From an uncultured Rubrobacteraceae bacterium (lineage in GTDB: Bacteria; Actinomycetota; Rubrobacteria; Rubrobacterales; Rubrobacteraceae), in NCBI GenBank assembly GCA_902806055.1, contig CADCVD010000053.1, forward strand, positions 1-41,169: a stretch of 41,169 bases of DNA. Reading direction: 5' to 3'. A program made the translations under genes and the position numbers. The notes below the pieces were generated by a model, which saw only the letters and a program-made list of their open reading frames with translations, did not search any database and had not been told where the DNA came from. Of this stretch, positions 17,469 through 25,865 are shown in pieces; within the stretch, counting starts at the first letter, position 1; every line of letters starts with the position of its first letter.

Positions 17469-18149
17469 CTAGAAGGGTCTAGATCTTTTCTTCCGCCGGC
17501 GACGTCTCCGAAGCAGCAACAACGTCCCGAGCGCGAGCGCTCCGAGAGCGTAGGGCAACCCGCTGGACCCGGTGCTCTCCTGCGCCTCCTCTTCCTGAAT
17601 AGGCCCTTCGGGAACGGAGCAGGCGAAGAGGAAGGCGGGCGGTATGTTGAGCGGCGAGAGGCGTCGTTCTATCGGGGAGAAGAGGCGTTGCAGGTACGGG
17701 AGTACGGCGGTTGAGTACTGGAGCACGAGCATCCTGCCCTCCGGCTTTAGCGCTTCGCGCGCCGCCCCGAGAATGCTCTGCCGTGGCCCAGCCGGGAGCG
17801 AGGTGAAGGGGATGCTGCTCACGATGTAGTCGGCCTTCGCGCCATCGAGGTATTGCTCGACGTTCTCGGCGGAGTCGTTGATAACGCGCAGCCTCGGGTC
17901 GTCCCCCAGGCGCTCGGCGACGGCGGAGGCGAGGTCCGGTTCGATCTCGAAGGCCAGAAAGGTCGCGTCCGGGTGGAGGCGTTCCAGGATCTCACCGGTA
18001 TAGACGCCGGTCCCGACGCCGAACTCCACCACGGTACGCGCCTGGGGTAGATCGCCCATACCCAGAAGATCTCGGACCGCCCACCGGGAGGTCGGCCAGA
18101 CAGCACCCACCCTGCGAGGGTGCGAGATCATGGACCTCAAAAAGATCAT
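17469..18149 (-). CDS. SAM-dependent methyltransferase with C-terminal membrane anchor
   Basis: From the ATG at 18149 the product is 226 residues; the frame is open to an ATG at 18293 but neither start has a clear ribosome site. The N-terminus FLRSMISHPRRVGAVWPTSR matches phospholipid N-methyltransferase/rRNA-dimethylase-like proteins of the PmtA type. The SAM site is VVEFGVGTGVYTGEIL (motif I), with acidic FEIEPDL and motif IV-like YIVSSIPFTSL. The C-terminus is unusual: a hydrophobic segment (LPYALGALALGTLLLL) followed by a tail of about eleven Arg/Lys residues. A lipid head-group methyltransferase at the membrane is the best inference; the substrate is unproven. Confidence 0.8.
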   Translation of the reverse strand: MIFLRSMISHPRRVGAVWPTSRWAVRDLLGMGDLPQARTVVEFGVGTGVYTGEILERLHPDATFLAFEIEPDLASAVAERLGDDPRLRVINDSAENVEQYLDGAKADYIVSSIPFTSLPAGPRQSILGAAREALKPEGRMLVLQYSTAVLPYLQRLFSPIERRLSPLNIPPAFLFACSVPEGPIQEEEAQESTGSSGLPYALGALALGTLLLLRRRRRRKKRSRPF

Positions 18150-18371
18150 ACGCCGCCGCAGATCGTCTCCAAGATTCCCTTGTCCGTTGCCGTGCAGAGT
18201 GATCCCCCCTTTGTTTGCCGGCCGTCCAGACGCTCGTATCTTAAAAACGTGGTACGGCCCTTTACGAGCGCCAAACTCTACCCTTACCGTCATCCCGGTT
18301 CAAGTGCTGCCGAGAACACCTTGCGTTCTGCTTCACTACTCGCCGACAGCCCGGCGGCTAGTATTAGGGAC

Positions 18372-19955
18372 ATGCAAACAACACGTATATACTCCTCTGA
18401 ACATCTAGTAGGACGGCGGCACGCGGTCGTCGTCGGAGCAGGGATGAGCGGCCTGCTCTCCGGTCGCATCCTTGTGGATTACTTTGATCGGGTGACGATT
18501 CTAGAGCGCGACGACTTCTCTTCGGGGGCGCACGGGCGACTCGGGCGTAAGGGCGTGCCACAAGGCCGTCATCTGCATAGCTTGGCGGCGAGGGGGAGCG
18601 AGATACTGGAGCGTTACTTTCCCGGTTTGGATGAAGAGCTAGCTGCTGTCGGGTGCCCACTGGTCGATCAGGCGCAGGACTTCATTACCGAGACGTCCGC
18701 CGGCCGTCTGCCCCGGTTTCGGTCAGGGATCATGATGCGCGCCGTGAGTCGGTCGCTCCTCGAAGAGCGCCTCCGCCGTCGCCTTGAGAAAGAGCCGAAC
18801 GTCCGCCTTCGTTCTGGCTCCGAGGTCCTGGGCCTCGTCCTCGCCGGTAACGAGCGGGTAGCGGGGGTGAGGATACGAAAAGCTGGTGGTTCTCCGGGGC
18901 TTGCGGAGGTTCTGAGCGCAGATCTGGTAGTGGACGCGAGCGGGCAGGGCTCTCGGGCGCCGCGCTGGTTGGAGGAGGCCGGCTACCGCGTCCCCGGAGA
19001 AGAGGTAGTAGACGCTCGTCTCGGGTACGCGAGCCGGTGGTTTAAGGTGCCGGAGGGATTCTCGGAGGACTGGGAGGGCATCTCGGTGCTGCCGGGATGG
19101 CCGGACAATCCTCGGGGCGGCACGCTCCGGCGGGTCGAGGGCGGCGTATGGACGGCCGTACTGATCGGATTCGGCAGCGATTATCCTCCAACGGGAGACG
19201 AGGGTTTCCTCGAGTTCGCCCGAAGTCTCCCGAGCCCTTCTCTTCACCGCGCCATAGAGAGCGCCGAGCCCGTTTCGCGAGTGTACGGTTACCGTCGCAC
19301 GGCCAACCGACGTCGCTCGTATGAGAAGGCTCGCCTCCCCGAAGGCTTCCTCGTAACGGGCGACGCGTCATGCTCCCTCAATCCTATCTACGGGACCGGT
19401 ATGACCGGGGCCGCCCTCTCCGCCGAGGCGCTAGACGAATGCCTACGCGAGCGACGCCGCTACGCCCCCGATGATCTCGCCGGCCTCGGCCGTCGCTTCC
19501 ACCGACGCCAGGCGGCGGCCGTCGCTTCATGCTGGACCCTAACGGCCAACAGCGACCGGCTGTGGGCGGCGCAACGCATAGAGGACCTGAACCCGGCACG
19601 CCGCTTGCTCCACAACCTCTCTGGAGGCGTCTTGAGCCTCGCCGTCGAGCGGGAGGACGTCGCCAGGACTTTGCTGGAGGTGAAGAATCTCCTCAAACCA
19701 CCTTCTGCTCTCCTTCGCTTCGGGATCCTCCTCCCGGCGTTCCGGCGTGCGGGGCTTTCCCTCACCAAGACGCATACGGCTGAGAGCAAAGAGTCTGAAG
19801 AGAGCACGAAGCCCTTGCGAAAACGTGTTCTCTTCCGCACTCGAAGCCCTGTAACGTCCGAGAAAAGGGACTACGCTCCCGATCAAACCGTCTCCGACGT
19901 CAACGGGCAACTCGGCGAGAACCGAACGAGTGCGTTGAGTAAAGAAGCTTCGTAA
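18372..19955 (+). CDS. FAD-dependent oxidoreductase/monooxygenase
   Basis: From the ATG at 18372 the product is 527 residues; the frame is open further upstream but protein-like sequence begins here. Residues about 15-45 form the Rossmann FAD site (HAVVVGAGMSGLLSGRIL, ending ILERDDF). A second FAD motif occurs as VTGDASCSLNPIYGTGMTGAALSAEAL, the GD box of PHBH-fold enzymes (2-polyprenylphenol hydroxylase, squalene epoxidase and halogenase relatives). DLVVDASGQGSRAPRWLEEAGY is the DG-type motif of the same group. It should oxidise an organic substrate with O2 and NAD(P)H, but the substrate is unknown. The C-terminal 60 residues are basic and low in complexity. It is divergent from the methyltransferase gene across about 220 bp. 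Confidence 0.88.
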   Translation: MQTTRIYSSEHLVGRRHAVVVGAGMSGLLSGRILVDYFDRVTILERDDFSSGAHGRLGRKGVPQGRHLHSLAARGSEILERYFPGLDEELAAVGCPLVDQAQDFITETSAGRLPRFRSGIMMRAVSRSLLEERLRRRLEKEPNVRLRSGSEVLGLVLAGNERVAGVRIRKAGGSPGLAEVLSADLVVDASGQGSRAPRWLEEAGYRVPGEEVVDARLGYASRWFKVPEGFSEDWEGISVLPGWPDNPRGGTLRRVEGGVWTAVLIGFGSDYPPTGDEGFLEFARSLPSPSLHRAIESAEPVSRVYGYRRTANRRRSYEKARLPEGFLVTGDASCSLNPIYGTGMTGAALSAEALDECLRERRRYAPDDLAGLGRRFHRRQAAAVASCWTLTANSDRLWAAQRIEDLNPARRLLHNLSGGVLSLAVEREDVARTLLEVKNLLKPPSALLRFGILLPAFRRAGLSLTKTHTAESKESEESTKPLRKRVLFRTRSPVTSEKRDYAPDQTVSDVNGQLGENRTSALSKEAS

Positions 19956-20083
19956 TGCGTTGAGCAGCATCCGCTTACAGGCAATCGTTAAAGCGGTTAC
20001 AAACAAGAGTATGCGGAACACGAACACCGGATAGAATTACTAAGTGTGACAAGGCGTTGGGCGGGAGGATGAGAGGAGTACTT

Positions 20084-20266
20084 ATGTATTCGGAGATGTT
20101 GCAGTTTGGGGCGATGGTAGCCGTATTCGTAGTTGCGCTAGTATTGTGGTTGCGTATCGTGTACCTGCCAGGACGTACTCTAGAGCGTTGGGAGGATCAG
20201 AGGGTCAAGGCTAAAGGGGAGCAGGTCCGGCGAGACCCTCCGGCGGAAGAACATCGTCGTCTTTAG
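20084..20266 (+). CDS. Small single-span membrane protein
   Basis: A 60-residue protein: short N-terminus, one transmembrane helix (MVAVFVVALVLWLRIVYL), then a charged tail (RTLERWEDQRVKAKGEQVRRDPPAEEHRR). The ATG at 20084 is favoured by AGAGGAG 6-12 nt upstream; an ATG at 20069 would add five residues. There is no recognised family. The last 4 bp overlap the stop of the convergent hypothetical gene. Confidence 0.6.
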   Translation: MYSEMLQFGAMVAVFVVALVLWLRIVYLPGRTLERWEDQRVKAKGEQVRRDPPAEEHRRL

Positions 20267-20721
20267 CCGCTGCTGAAGTGGCGGGACCAGATAGCTCGGT
20301 CCTGGCGATCCTCGATCGCTGCTTTGAAGTGTTCGTTTAGAGGCTTTTCGGGGTCTTCGATGGACTCTTCGAGGACCTCGTTGAATTCGAGGATGTAGTC
20401 TCTCATATTGACGTCGCTCAGGAAGGCCCCCGCTGAGGCGGGGTCCATGCCTTCACGTTCGGCGAACTCGTGGATCACGGCGTTCATCAGCGCCATGAGG
20501 AAGCGCTGGAAATTCTTCTCTTCGGCGATCTCCGGGGGATTCTCGCTCATCCGCTCGTCGAACTGCCGACCGAAGATCAGGGCGGCTGTGATGATGCGCC
20601 GTCTGTCCTCGAACGTCTTGTCCGGTCCCCACGCGCGGGTCATGGTCTCCTCGTCGAGCCTCTGGAGACAGGCGAGGGCCGGGTCCGTATCATGTTTATC
20701 TCGTTGCTCTCCTCCGCCCAC
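20263..20721 (-). CDS. Hypothetical helical cytoplasmic protein
   Basis: A 152-residue protein from a GTG at 20721 with AGGA about 8 nt upstream. It is mostly charged and predicted helical, with no signal peptide or membrane segment. Segments such as RRRIITAALIFGRQFDERMSENP and FQRFLMALMNAVIHEFAEREGMDP give an amphipathic helix pattern. I do not recognise the family or a catalytic motif. It is convergent with the small membrane protein gene and divergent from the UbiA gene. Confidence 0.65.
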   Translation of the reverse strand: MGGGEQRDKHDTDPALACLQRLDEETMTRAWGPDKTFEDRRRIITAALIFGRQFDERMSENPPEIAEEKNFQRFLMALMNAVIHEFAEREGMDPASAGAFLSDVNMRDYILEFNEVLEESIEDPEKPLNEHFKAAIEDRQDRAIWSRHFSSG

Positions 20722-20955
20722 GAGAAGATCCTATCACTCTGTTCCGCCGCAAGCCTCTCGCCAGATGCGTGGCACTATCGGTAAGGATCGCCGTAGGACC
20801 AGGGGTATTGCTTGGCGCGGCCGTCGGAGCATGGCTGCTCTCCTCGTGTATGGTTCCACGGGCCGGCGCGGCTCCGGCGTAGGCTCCTTCACTCCTTCCC
20901 GTCTGGCTTGGAGATACAACTATTACAGACGGCGGCGAGAAGAGGAGCACCGGGT

Positions 20956-21957
20956 ATGAACATAGTGATGTGGGGAAGGGCGCTCAGGTTGATCCCGCGT
21001 CCCACCAAGGAGGAGTGGCGCGGGCTCGACTTCGTCTCGCGCTGGCTTATCGCGACCCGTGCCGTGGTCCTCGTTATCACCCTGATCTCCTCCGGCATAG
21101 CCGGACTGCTCTCCGCCAAGGAAGGCAGGTTCGACCTACTCCTCTGGTCTCTCGTCACGCTCGGCCTTCTCGCGGCTCACGCGACCAACAACTTGCTCAA
21201 CGATCTGACAGACCATTTCAAGGGCGCGGATTCCGGCGACTCGTTTCGCACCCAGTACGGCGTACAGCCTATAGAGGCCGGGCTCATGACGGCGCGCGAC
21301 GTGCTCCTCTACGCGGTGGGTACGGGCCTCGTGGCGCTAGCGGCCGGGACGTATCTCGTCTACCTGCGCGGGCTGCCGGTGCTGGTCCTGCTCGGGCTCG
21401 GGGCTTTCTTCGTGCTCTTCTACACCTGGCCCTTGAAGTACGTGGGGCTCGGGGAGCTCGCGGTCCTCGTGGTCTGGGGACCGCTCATGATCGGGGGTGG
21501 ATACTACACTATTACGGGAGAATGGAGCTGGCTGGTCGTGCTCGCGGGACTGCCGTACGCCTTGGGGACCACCGCCATAATCTTCGGCAAGCACATAGAT
21601 AAGCTCGAAGCCGACAAGAGTAAGGGCATCCGCACCCTGCCCGTGCTGATAGGCGAGCGTCCCTCCCGCTACGCCGTCCTCGGCATGATGGTCCTCCAGT
21701 ACCTCCTCGTCCTCTATCTCGTTCTCACAGGCTTCTTCACCCCGTTGATGCTCGTCGTGTTCCTCTCGCTCTACGGGTTCTTCAAGCTTATTGTCCCGGT
21801 ATACAAGGGCTCCAGGCCCGCGGCGATGCCCGAAGAGTACCGCGCTGACGTGTGGCCCCTGTGGTACGTCGCCTTCGCCTTCCTCCACAACCGCCGCTTC
21901 GGTACCCTCTTCGCGCTGGGCCTCCTGGCAGAGGTCGTCTTGAAGCTAGCTGGCTAG
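20956..21957 (+). CDS. UbiA-family prenyltransferase (MenA-like)
   Basis: From the ATG at 20956 (AGAGGAG about 8 nt upstream) the product is 333 residues; the open frame extends further upstream but without protein-like sequence. About nine membrane helices are seen. The two Asp-rich Mg-diphosphate motifs of the UbiA family are present: N82-D83-L-T-D86 in NNLLNDLTDHFKGAD, and D215-x4-D220 in GKHIDKLEADKSKG. Family members transfer a prenyl chain to an aromatic acceptor in the membrane, e.g. MenA in menaquinone synthesis. The similarity is closest in style to MenA-type 1,4-dihydroxy-2-naphthoate enzymes, but no men gene is adjacent. The CYTH gene follows after 23 bp, suggesting an operon. Confidence 0.9.
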   Translation: MNIVMWGRALRLIPRPTKEEWRGLDFVSRWLIATRAVVLVITLISSGIAGLLSAKEGRFDLLLWSLVTLGLLAAHATNNLLNDLTDHFKGADSGDSFRTQYGVQPIEAGLMTARDVLLYAVGTGLVALAAGTYLVYLRGLPVLVLLGLGAFFVLFYTWPLKYVGLGELAVLVVWGPLMIGGGYYTITGEWSWLVVLAGLPYALGTTAIIFGKHIDKLEADKSKGIRTLPVLIGERPSRYAVLGMMVLQYLLVLYLVLTGFFTPLMLVVFLSLYGFFKLIVPVYKGSRPAAMPEEYRADVWPLWYVAFAFLHNRRFGTLFALGLLAEVVLKLAG

Positions 21958-21980
21958 AGCAGCGGCGCGAGGGAGGTAAC

Positions 21981-22604
21981 GTGCGAAACCTGGAGCTAAA
22001 GGTGCGTTGCTCGGACGATGTAACCCTCGATATGTTAGCGGGACGGGCGATAGCCGGGGGCGCGGCCTATGCACGGACTATAGGGCAGCGCGACACCTAC
22101 TTCGCGGTACCGCGCGGCCGCCTGAAGCTGCGCGAGTGGTGGCGCGAAGAGGATGGGGTAGGCGGCAGCCGGCTCGGCCACGCTTACGAAGATGGCGAGG
22201 CGGGGGCGGCTCTGATCTCCTACGCGCGTCCTGACCATTCCGGCTCGCTGTACAGCGAGTACGGGATCCTCCCGGTCGACGACCCCCAGGCCCTCGTCCC
22301 CGTGCTGACCGGGGCGTTGGGCACGAGGGCCGTGGTCGAGAAGCGGCGCGCCCTCTACCGCTATGGTATCACCCGGATACACCTGGACCTCGTGACGAGC
22401 TTGGGCGCATTCGTCGAGCTGGAGACTTTACTATTACCGGGCAATGGGCAAGCGCCTGACGAGCACGCCAAGAACGAAGCCGCGGCAACGGTCGAGCACA
22501 GGGAAGTTATCGTGTTGCTAGAGCTTGACGGCCTCACTTCCGTCGCGGGTTCGTACTGCGACCTGATCGCGGATGCCCCCACTCGGCTCTCTAAAGGAGG
22601 ATGA
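21981..22604 (+). CDS. CYTH-domain protein (class IV adenylate cyclase/triphosphatase-like)
   Basis: A 207-residue protein from a GTG at 21981 (GGGAGG 5-10 nt upstream). It starts with NLELKVRC, the E-x-E-x-K-type signature of the CYTH superfamily in a reduced form (LELK). It continues with GQRDTYFAVPRGRLKLREW and the later charged strands VVEKRRALYRYGITRIHLDLVTSLGAFVELET, the alternating Arg/Lys/Glu pattern of the triphosphate tunnel. Family members are class IV adenylate cyclases, thiamine triphosphatases or inorganic triphosphatases, and the activity here is not determinable. It follows the UbiA gene by 23 bp. Confidence 0.85.
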   Translation: MRNLELKVRCSDDVTLDMLAGRAIAGGAAYARTIGQRDTYFAVPRGRLKLREWWREEDGVGGSRLGHAYEDGEAGAALISYARPDHSGSLYSEYGILPVDDPQALVPVLTGALGTRAVVEKRRALYRYGITRIHLDLVTSLGAFVELETLLLPGNGQAPDEHAKNEAAATVEHREVIVLLELDGLTSVAGSYCDLIADAPTRLSKGG

Positions 22605-22702
22605 GCGTAGTGGCGTTCGGCGATTATAAGAGTCTGCCCAACAAAGATCGTCTCGGGTTTGCCACGCGCCCTGGAGCCGTGCTGAAGGCGCATCGCGTGT
22701 AA
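22601..22702 (+). CDS. Possible 33-residue peptide overlapping the CYTH stop codon
   Basis: ATG 22601 overlaps the CYTH stop as ATGA; an in-frame GTG at 22610 lies 9 nt after AAGGAGG (22594-22600), a much better spacing. The peptide (MSVVAFGDYKSLPNKDRLG, then FATRPGAVLKAHRV) has no recognised family and may be the start of a lost gene. Low confidence. Confidence 0.25.
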   Translation: MSVVAFGDYKSLPNKDRLGFATRPGAVLKAHRV

Positions 22703-22762
22703 CAGGTCTTCACGGAGGGTAACGAGCACGCACGAGAGAATTCAAAGGATTCGGAGGAACGC

Positions 22763-23668
22763 GTGTCTGATCCGAAACGAGAGACCCCTGACTTGACCTC
22801 GCTGGGCGCCCCTAGCCCGCTGGGGAATCGCCGGCAGCTGGATGAGTACAACTACGAGCACTTCCGACCTAAACACCTGCTCGCTGACCTCTGGAAGACC
22901 GTGCGGGGAGAAGGGATACAACCTGGCGAAGAGGTCCCGGATTTCGAGCTTGAGTCTACGGAGGGCGACCGGGTGCGCATGAGCGGGCTGCGCGGCCGGC
23001 CCGTTGTGCTGCGCTTCGGCAGTTTCACCTGACCGCTCACGACCGGCGCGGTCGCGCCGTGGAAGCAGCTCTACGAGTGGTACGGCGATCGAGTTAAGTT
23101 CCTCGACGTCGTCATCCGGCAGGCGCACCCCGGCGAGGAGCGCGGCCGTTATCACAGCTACGAAGATAAGCTGAACTCGGCTCGCGAGTACAAGCGAGAC
23201 GAGGAGGTTCCCTGGACCGTGCTCGTCGACGACTACGCGGGGACGTGGCACCGTGCCTACAGTCGAGAGATGACCGACCCCGTGTTCTTGATCGACTCGG
23301 ACGGACGGGTGGCCTTCTACCTTATGTGGGCGCACGCTCCAACGCTGAGGAGGGCCATTGACGAGCTTCTGGAACGTGGGGGACAAGGAGTGGTGGCCGG
23401 CGGAGTTGACAAGATGCCCCACCTCTTCGTCTCGTTCGTGAACGGCTACCACGGTCTCAGACGTGGCGGACGCCAGGCGGTGCGCGAGTACAACACCGGC
23501 GCCTTCGGAGCGGGAGCCCTCACCTTCCTCGGGAACAAGGCCAAGCCCATTCTCGCGCCGCTGGCGTTGCGCGCCGAGCCGCTGCCTGTGCCGGCGAAGC
23601 TCATCTTGCTCGGAGGCTTGGCCGCGACCATCGCGCTAAGCGCGCGCTTCCTGCGCCACCGTGGTTAG
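22763..23668 (+). CDS. Deiodinase-like selenoprotein candidate (Sec at TGA 23030)
   Basis: Read through one in-frame TGA, this gene encodes 301 residues. The segment before the TGA (ending GRPVVLRFGSFT) and after it (PLTTGAVAPWKQLYEWYGDRVKFLDVVIRQAHP) join into one thioredoxin-fold domain of the iodothyronine deiodinase family. That family's active site reads F-G-S-x-T-U/C-P, and here the TGA (codon 90) is exactly the U position. H122 (RQAHP) matches the conserved His of the family. A SECIS-like hairpin lies just downstream. The C-terminal part has YLMWAHAPTLRRAIDELLERG, then a basic tail and a possible membrane helix (KLILLGGLAATIALSARF). GTG start with GGAGGA 5-10 nt upstream. Standard calling would split it at 23032. 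The alternative is a nonsense mutation of a Cys codon. Confidence 0.8.
23030..23059 (+). promoter_or_regulatory. Bacterial SECIS-like element after the UGA
   Basis: TGA at 23030-23032 is followed, after 11 nt, by a perfect 6-bp stem CGGCGC/GCGCCG (23044-23049 and 23054-23059) closing the loop GGTC (23050-23053). Bacterial SECIS hairpins sit within the coding sequence right after the UGA and expose a GU-containing apical loop to SelB; the E. coli fdhF loop is AGGUCU. The loop G is 18 nt after the UGA, inside the range I know for such elements. GC-rich DNA can form hairpins by chance. Confidence 0.65.
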
Positions 23669-23716
23669 GCGTCTCCGAGCAACGGACGCCTTCGGGCCAG
23701 CATGAATGGAGCTTCT

Positions 23717-24142
23717 ATGGAGTCGCTGCTTGAGCTTCTCTCTACGGCCGCCGCGGGAGCTTTAGATGTGTGGGTCGGGATTATTGCCGGCATGGTTCTG
23801 GGGCTCTCCCCCGCCTTGAGCGGCGTCGTCAGCGTAGCGGGCGCCGTTGTGGGAGTAACGCTTATGATCGTAGCCGGCGGGCGGCTTCAGCACCTGATCT
23901 ACCGAAGCCGCAGGCTCTCCAGGCGCCGCGAACGCGTGGAACGCGTATGGAAACGCTACGGCATTCCGGGCTTGGCCTTGCAGGCCCCGCTGCTCACGGG
24001 GCCGCTTTTGGCGACCGTCTTGGCTTTGGGGCTCGGGGCCCCCCCGCGTCCCCTCCTGTACTGGATGATCATCAGCGTAGTATTCTGGGGAGCGGCCCTC
24101 ACCGGCGCCGCGGCTTTGGGCCTCTCCATCTTCTACGATTAG
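23717..24142 (+). CDS. Small multi-span membrane protein (small multidrug export-like)
   Basis: About 141 residues from the ATG at 23717, which has TGGAG 6 nt upstream; an ATG at 23702 would add five residues. There are four hydrophobic segments separated by one basic loop (YRSRRLSRRRERVERVWKRYG). The segment RYGIPGLALQAPLLTGPLLATVLALGLGAPPRPLLYWM resembles the putative small multi-drug export family, and I have no stronger evidence for transport. It lies 48 bp after the selenoprotein candidate on the same strand and could be in its operon. Confidence 0.65.
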   Translation: MESLLELLSTAAAGALDVWVGIIAGMVLGLSPALSGVVSVAGAVVGVTLMIVAGGRLQHLIYRSRRLSRRRERVERVWKRYGIPGLALQAPLLTGPLLATVLALGLGAPPRPLLYWMIISVVFWGAALTGAAALGLSIFYD

Positions 24143-24352
24143 ACTGTATCTTGAACCTGTGTGTCTGGACGGTATCGTGCCGGCACGCCGAGCCAGAGGT
24201 CGTGTCTCACCGGCATCTCTTCAGGAGTAAACGTTTGGTACTCCCTTACTCGTAATAATTTGCAAAGAGGTACTGCCTCAAGCTACTACTTGCCCTCTAA
24301 CGCCACGAACGCTCGGAGGAGGCAAGGCCCGTACCGATACACCGGGCAAGAC

Positions 24353-25534
24353 TTAGTATCTCAGTAGCCCGGCGAGTCCCTCGAACTCATCGCGCAGTAC
24401 GGCAGAGGCATCCTCGCGATTTTGCTCCCGCTCGACGTCCTCGTTGGGCGTCTGGCCGAAGTCGTCGCGGGAGCGCACGTACTCCAGGCGGGCGCCCCGG
24501 TTGGTCGCCAGGTCTATGAGAACGTCCATGAGAGAGCGCACCCTCGTCTCCTGGCGGCAGTAGGGACACTCCTTCTGAGACATATCCGTGACTGCCAGCT
24601 CATCGTTATCGCACCATCTGGTCTCGCCTTCGAGGCCGTAGAGGGCGACGAGATGATAGACCCGGCCCCCCTGAAGGGCCTCGATGGTCTCCTTGACGCC
24701 GCGCACCCCGTTCTCACGAACCTTTGCGATAAGGTCGTCCTCGCGTTCTCTCTCGGCCTGCTGCTGGATGGCCTCGAACTGTTGCATGATCTCGGGCTCG
24801 GGAGCGTTGGTGGCGACGGCCTCCTCGGCGACTACCCTGTCTCTTATCTCCTGGGGTAGCTCTTCGAGGAAGACGACGGTCCTCTCTTTGGGGCCGACGA
24901 CGATCAGGCGCCGGACGTTGTCCTGAAAGACCAGCTTGCGCGTTAGCTCGCCCGTCTCCTTGAAGAAGCGGCGGATGTTCGTCTGCTGCGTACGCCCGGC
25001 CGGGTCCATGTCCGTCGAGCCGCCGCTTACCGGGTACATTCCGTGTGGCTTCGTATCCACCTCTCGGAAGAAGCCGCTCTCGGGCGCGGCGCCCCGCCCC
25101 TCGTTTAGGTTGATCACCGGCTCCGAGACGAAGAAGCGAAACTCTTCGGCCTCGACCATCGCTACCCCGTAGGGTTCGTGCTCGTCGACCGCCAGGACGA
25201 GAGGCGCTACGTACGGTTCCCCGAAACGAACGGCCTCCGGGAGGTCCACCTGAAGGTCATAGCGCTCGAAGAAGCCGTCCGGCGCGGCGAAGAAGACCAA
25301 CGTCCGCGCGTGCGGCGGCGGCGTCCCCCCCTCGACCGACTCCCGGACCTGCGACGCCAGATCCTCCGGCAACTCCTCCATCTCCCTCAACGCGTCCTTG
25401 AGACGTATCTTGTACGCTTGCCCCTGATTCTCCGGGTGGCGCGCGTTTACCCCCAAGTACACCGAGAGCATCGGCCCCGGATGCCCTTCAAGACGCTCTT
25501 TTAATCTCCTTATGTCTTCCACCTGCGCTGCCAT
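24353..25534 (-). CDS. baeRF/VLRF1-type protein (archaeo-eukaryotic release factor-like)
   Basis: A 393-residue protein with the layout of bacterial archaeo-eukaryotic release-factor-like proteins (baeRF family, probably family 10). It has an N-terminal domain beginning LKERLEGHPGPMLSVYLGVN, a middle domain with RFFVSEPVINLNEGRG, NIRRFFKETGELTRKLVFQDNVRRLIVVGPKE (eRF1 domain 2-like), and a C-terminal L7Ae-like part with CDNDELAVTDMSQKECPYCRQ, a possible zinc knuckle (C-P-Y-C). Relatives are thought to release or cleave stalled peptidyl-tRNA at ribosomes, as Vms1 does. The usual GGQ loop is not visible, which fits several baeRF families. ATG 25534 has GAGAGG 7-12 nt upstream. A role in stress or ribosome rescue is inferred. 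Confidence 0.75.
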   Translation of the reverse strand: MAAQVEDIRRLKERLEGHPGPMLSVYLGVNARHPENQGQAYKIRLKDALREMEELPEDLASQVRESVEGGTPPPHARTLVFFAAPDGFFERYDLQVDLPEAVRFGEPYVAPLVLAVDEHEPYGVAMVEAEEFRFFVSEPVINLNEGRGAAPESGFFREVDTKPHGMYPVSGGSTDMDPAGRTQQTNIRRFFKETGELTRKLVFQDNVRRLIVVGPKERTVVFLEELPQEIRDRVVAEEAVATNAPEPEIMQQFEAIQQQAEREREDDLIAKVRENGVRGVKETIEALQGGRVYHLVALYGLEGETRWCDNDELAVTDMSQKECPYCRQETRVRSLMDVLIDLATNRGARLEYVRSRDDFGQTPNEDVEREQNREDASAVLRDEFEGLAGLLRY

Positions 25535-25865
25535 ACTGCACCTCTCTAATCAGTGATACTAGCCCTGCAAAGGTTTCTCGAACGATGTTGCCCGAAAGCG
25601 CACGGCTCTAAAATACAGGCCGGTCCGAGGGTCAGGATGTTACTAGAGAGGGTAAGACGTCGTTGGTCAGACCGCAGAGCGGAGCGCGCACGGACCCGAA
25701 CCAGACGTTCCTCGTGGTGTCTCACCGAGGGTTGGTTGTTCGGAGAACACCGACCTTACCCAGTCCATACAGACCCAGCATGAGTAGCTAGCCGTGGGTA
25801 TAGAACCAAGGCTACTGCGGTGTGTATATCCAATGCTCCGTCCGACAACCGGTAAACTCTCCTCG

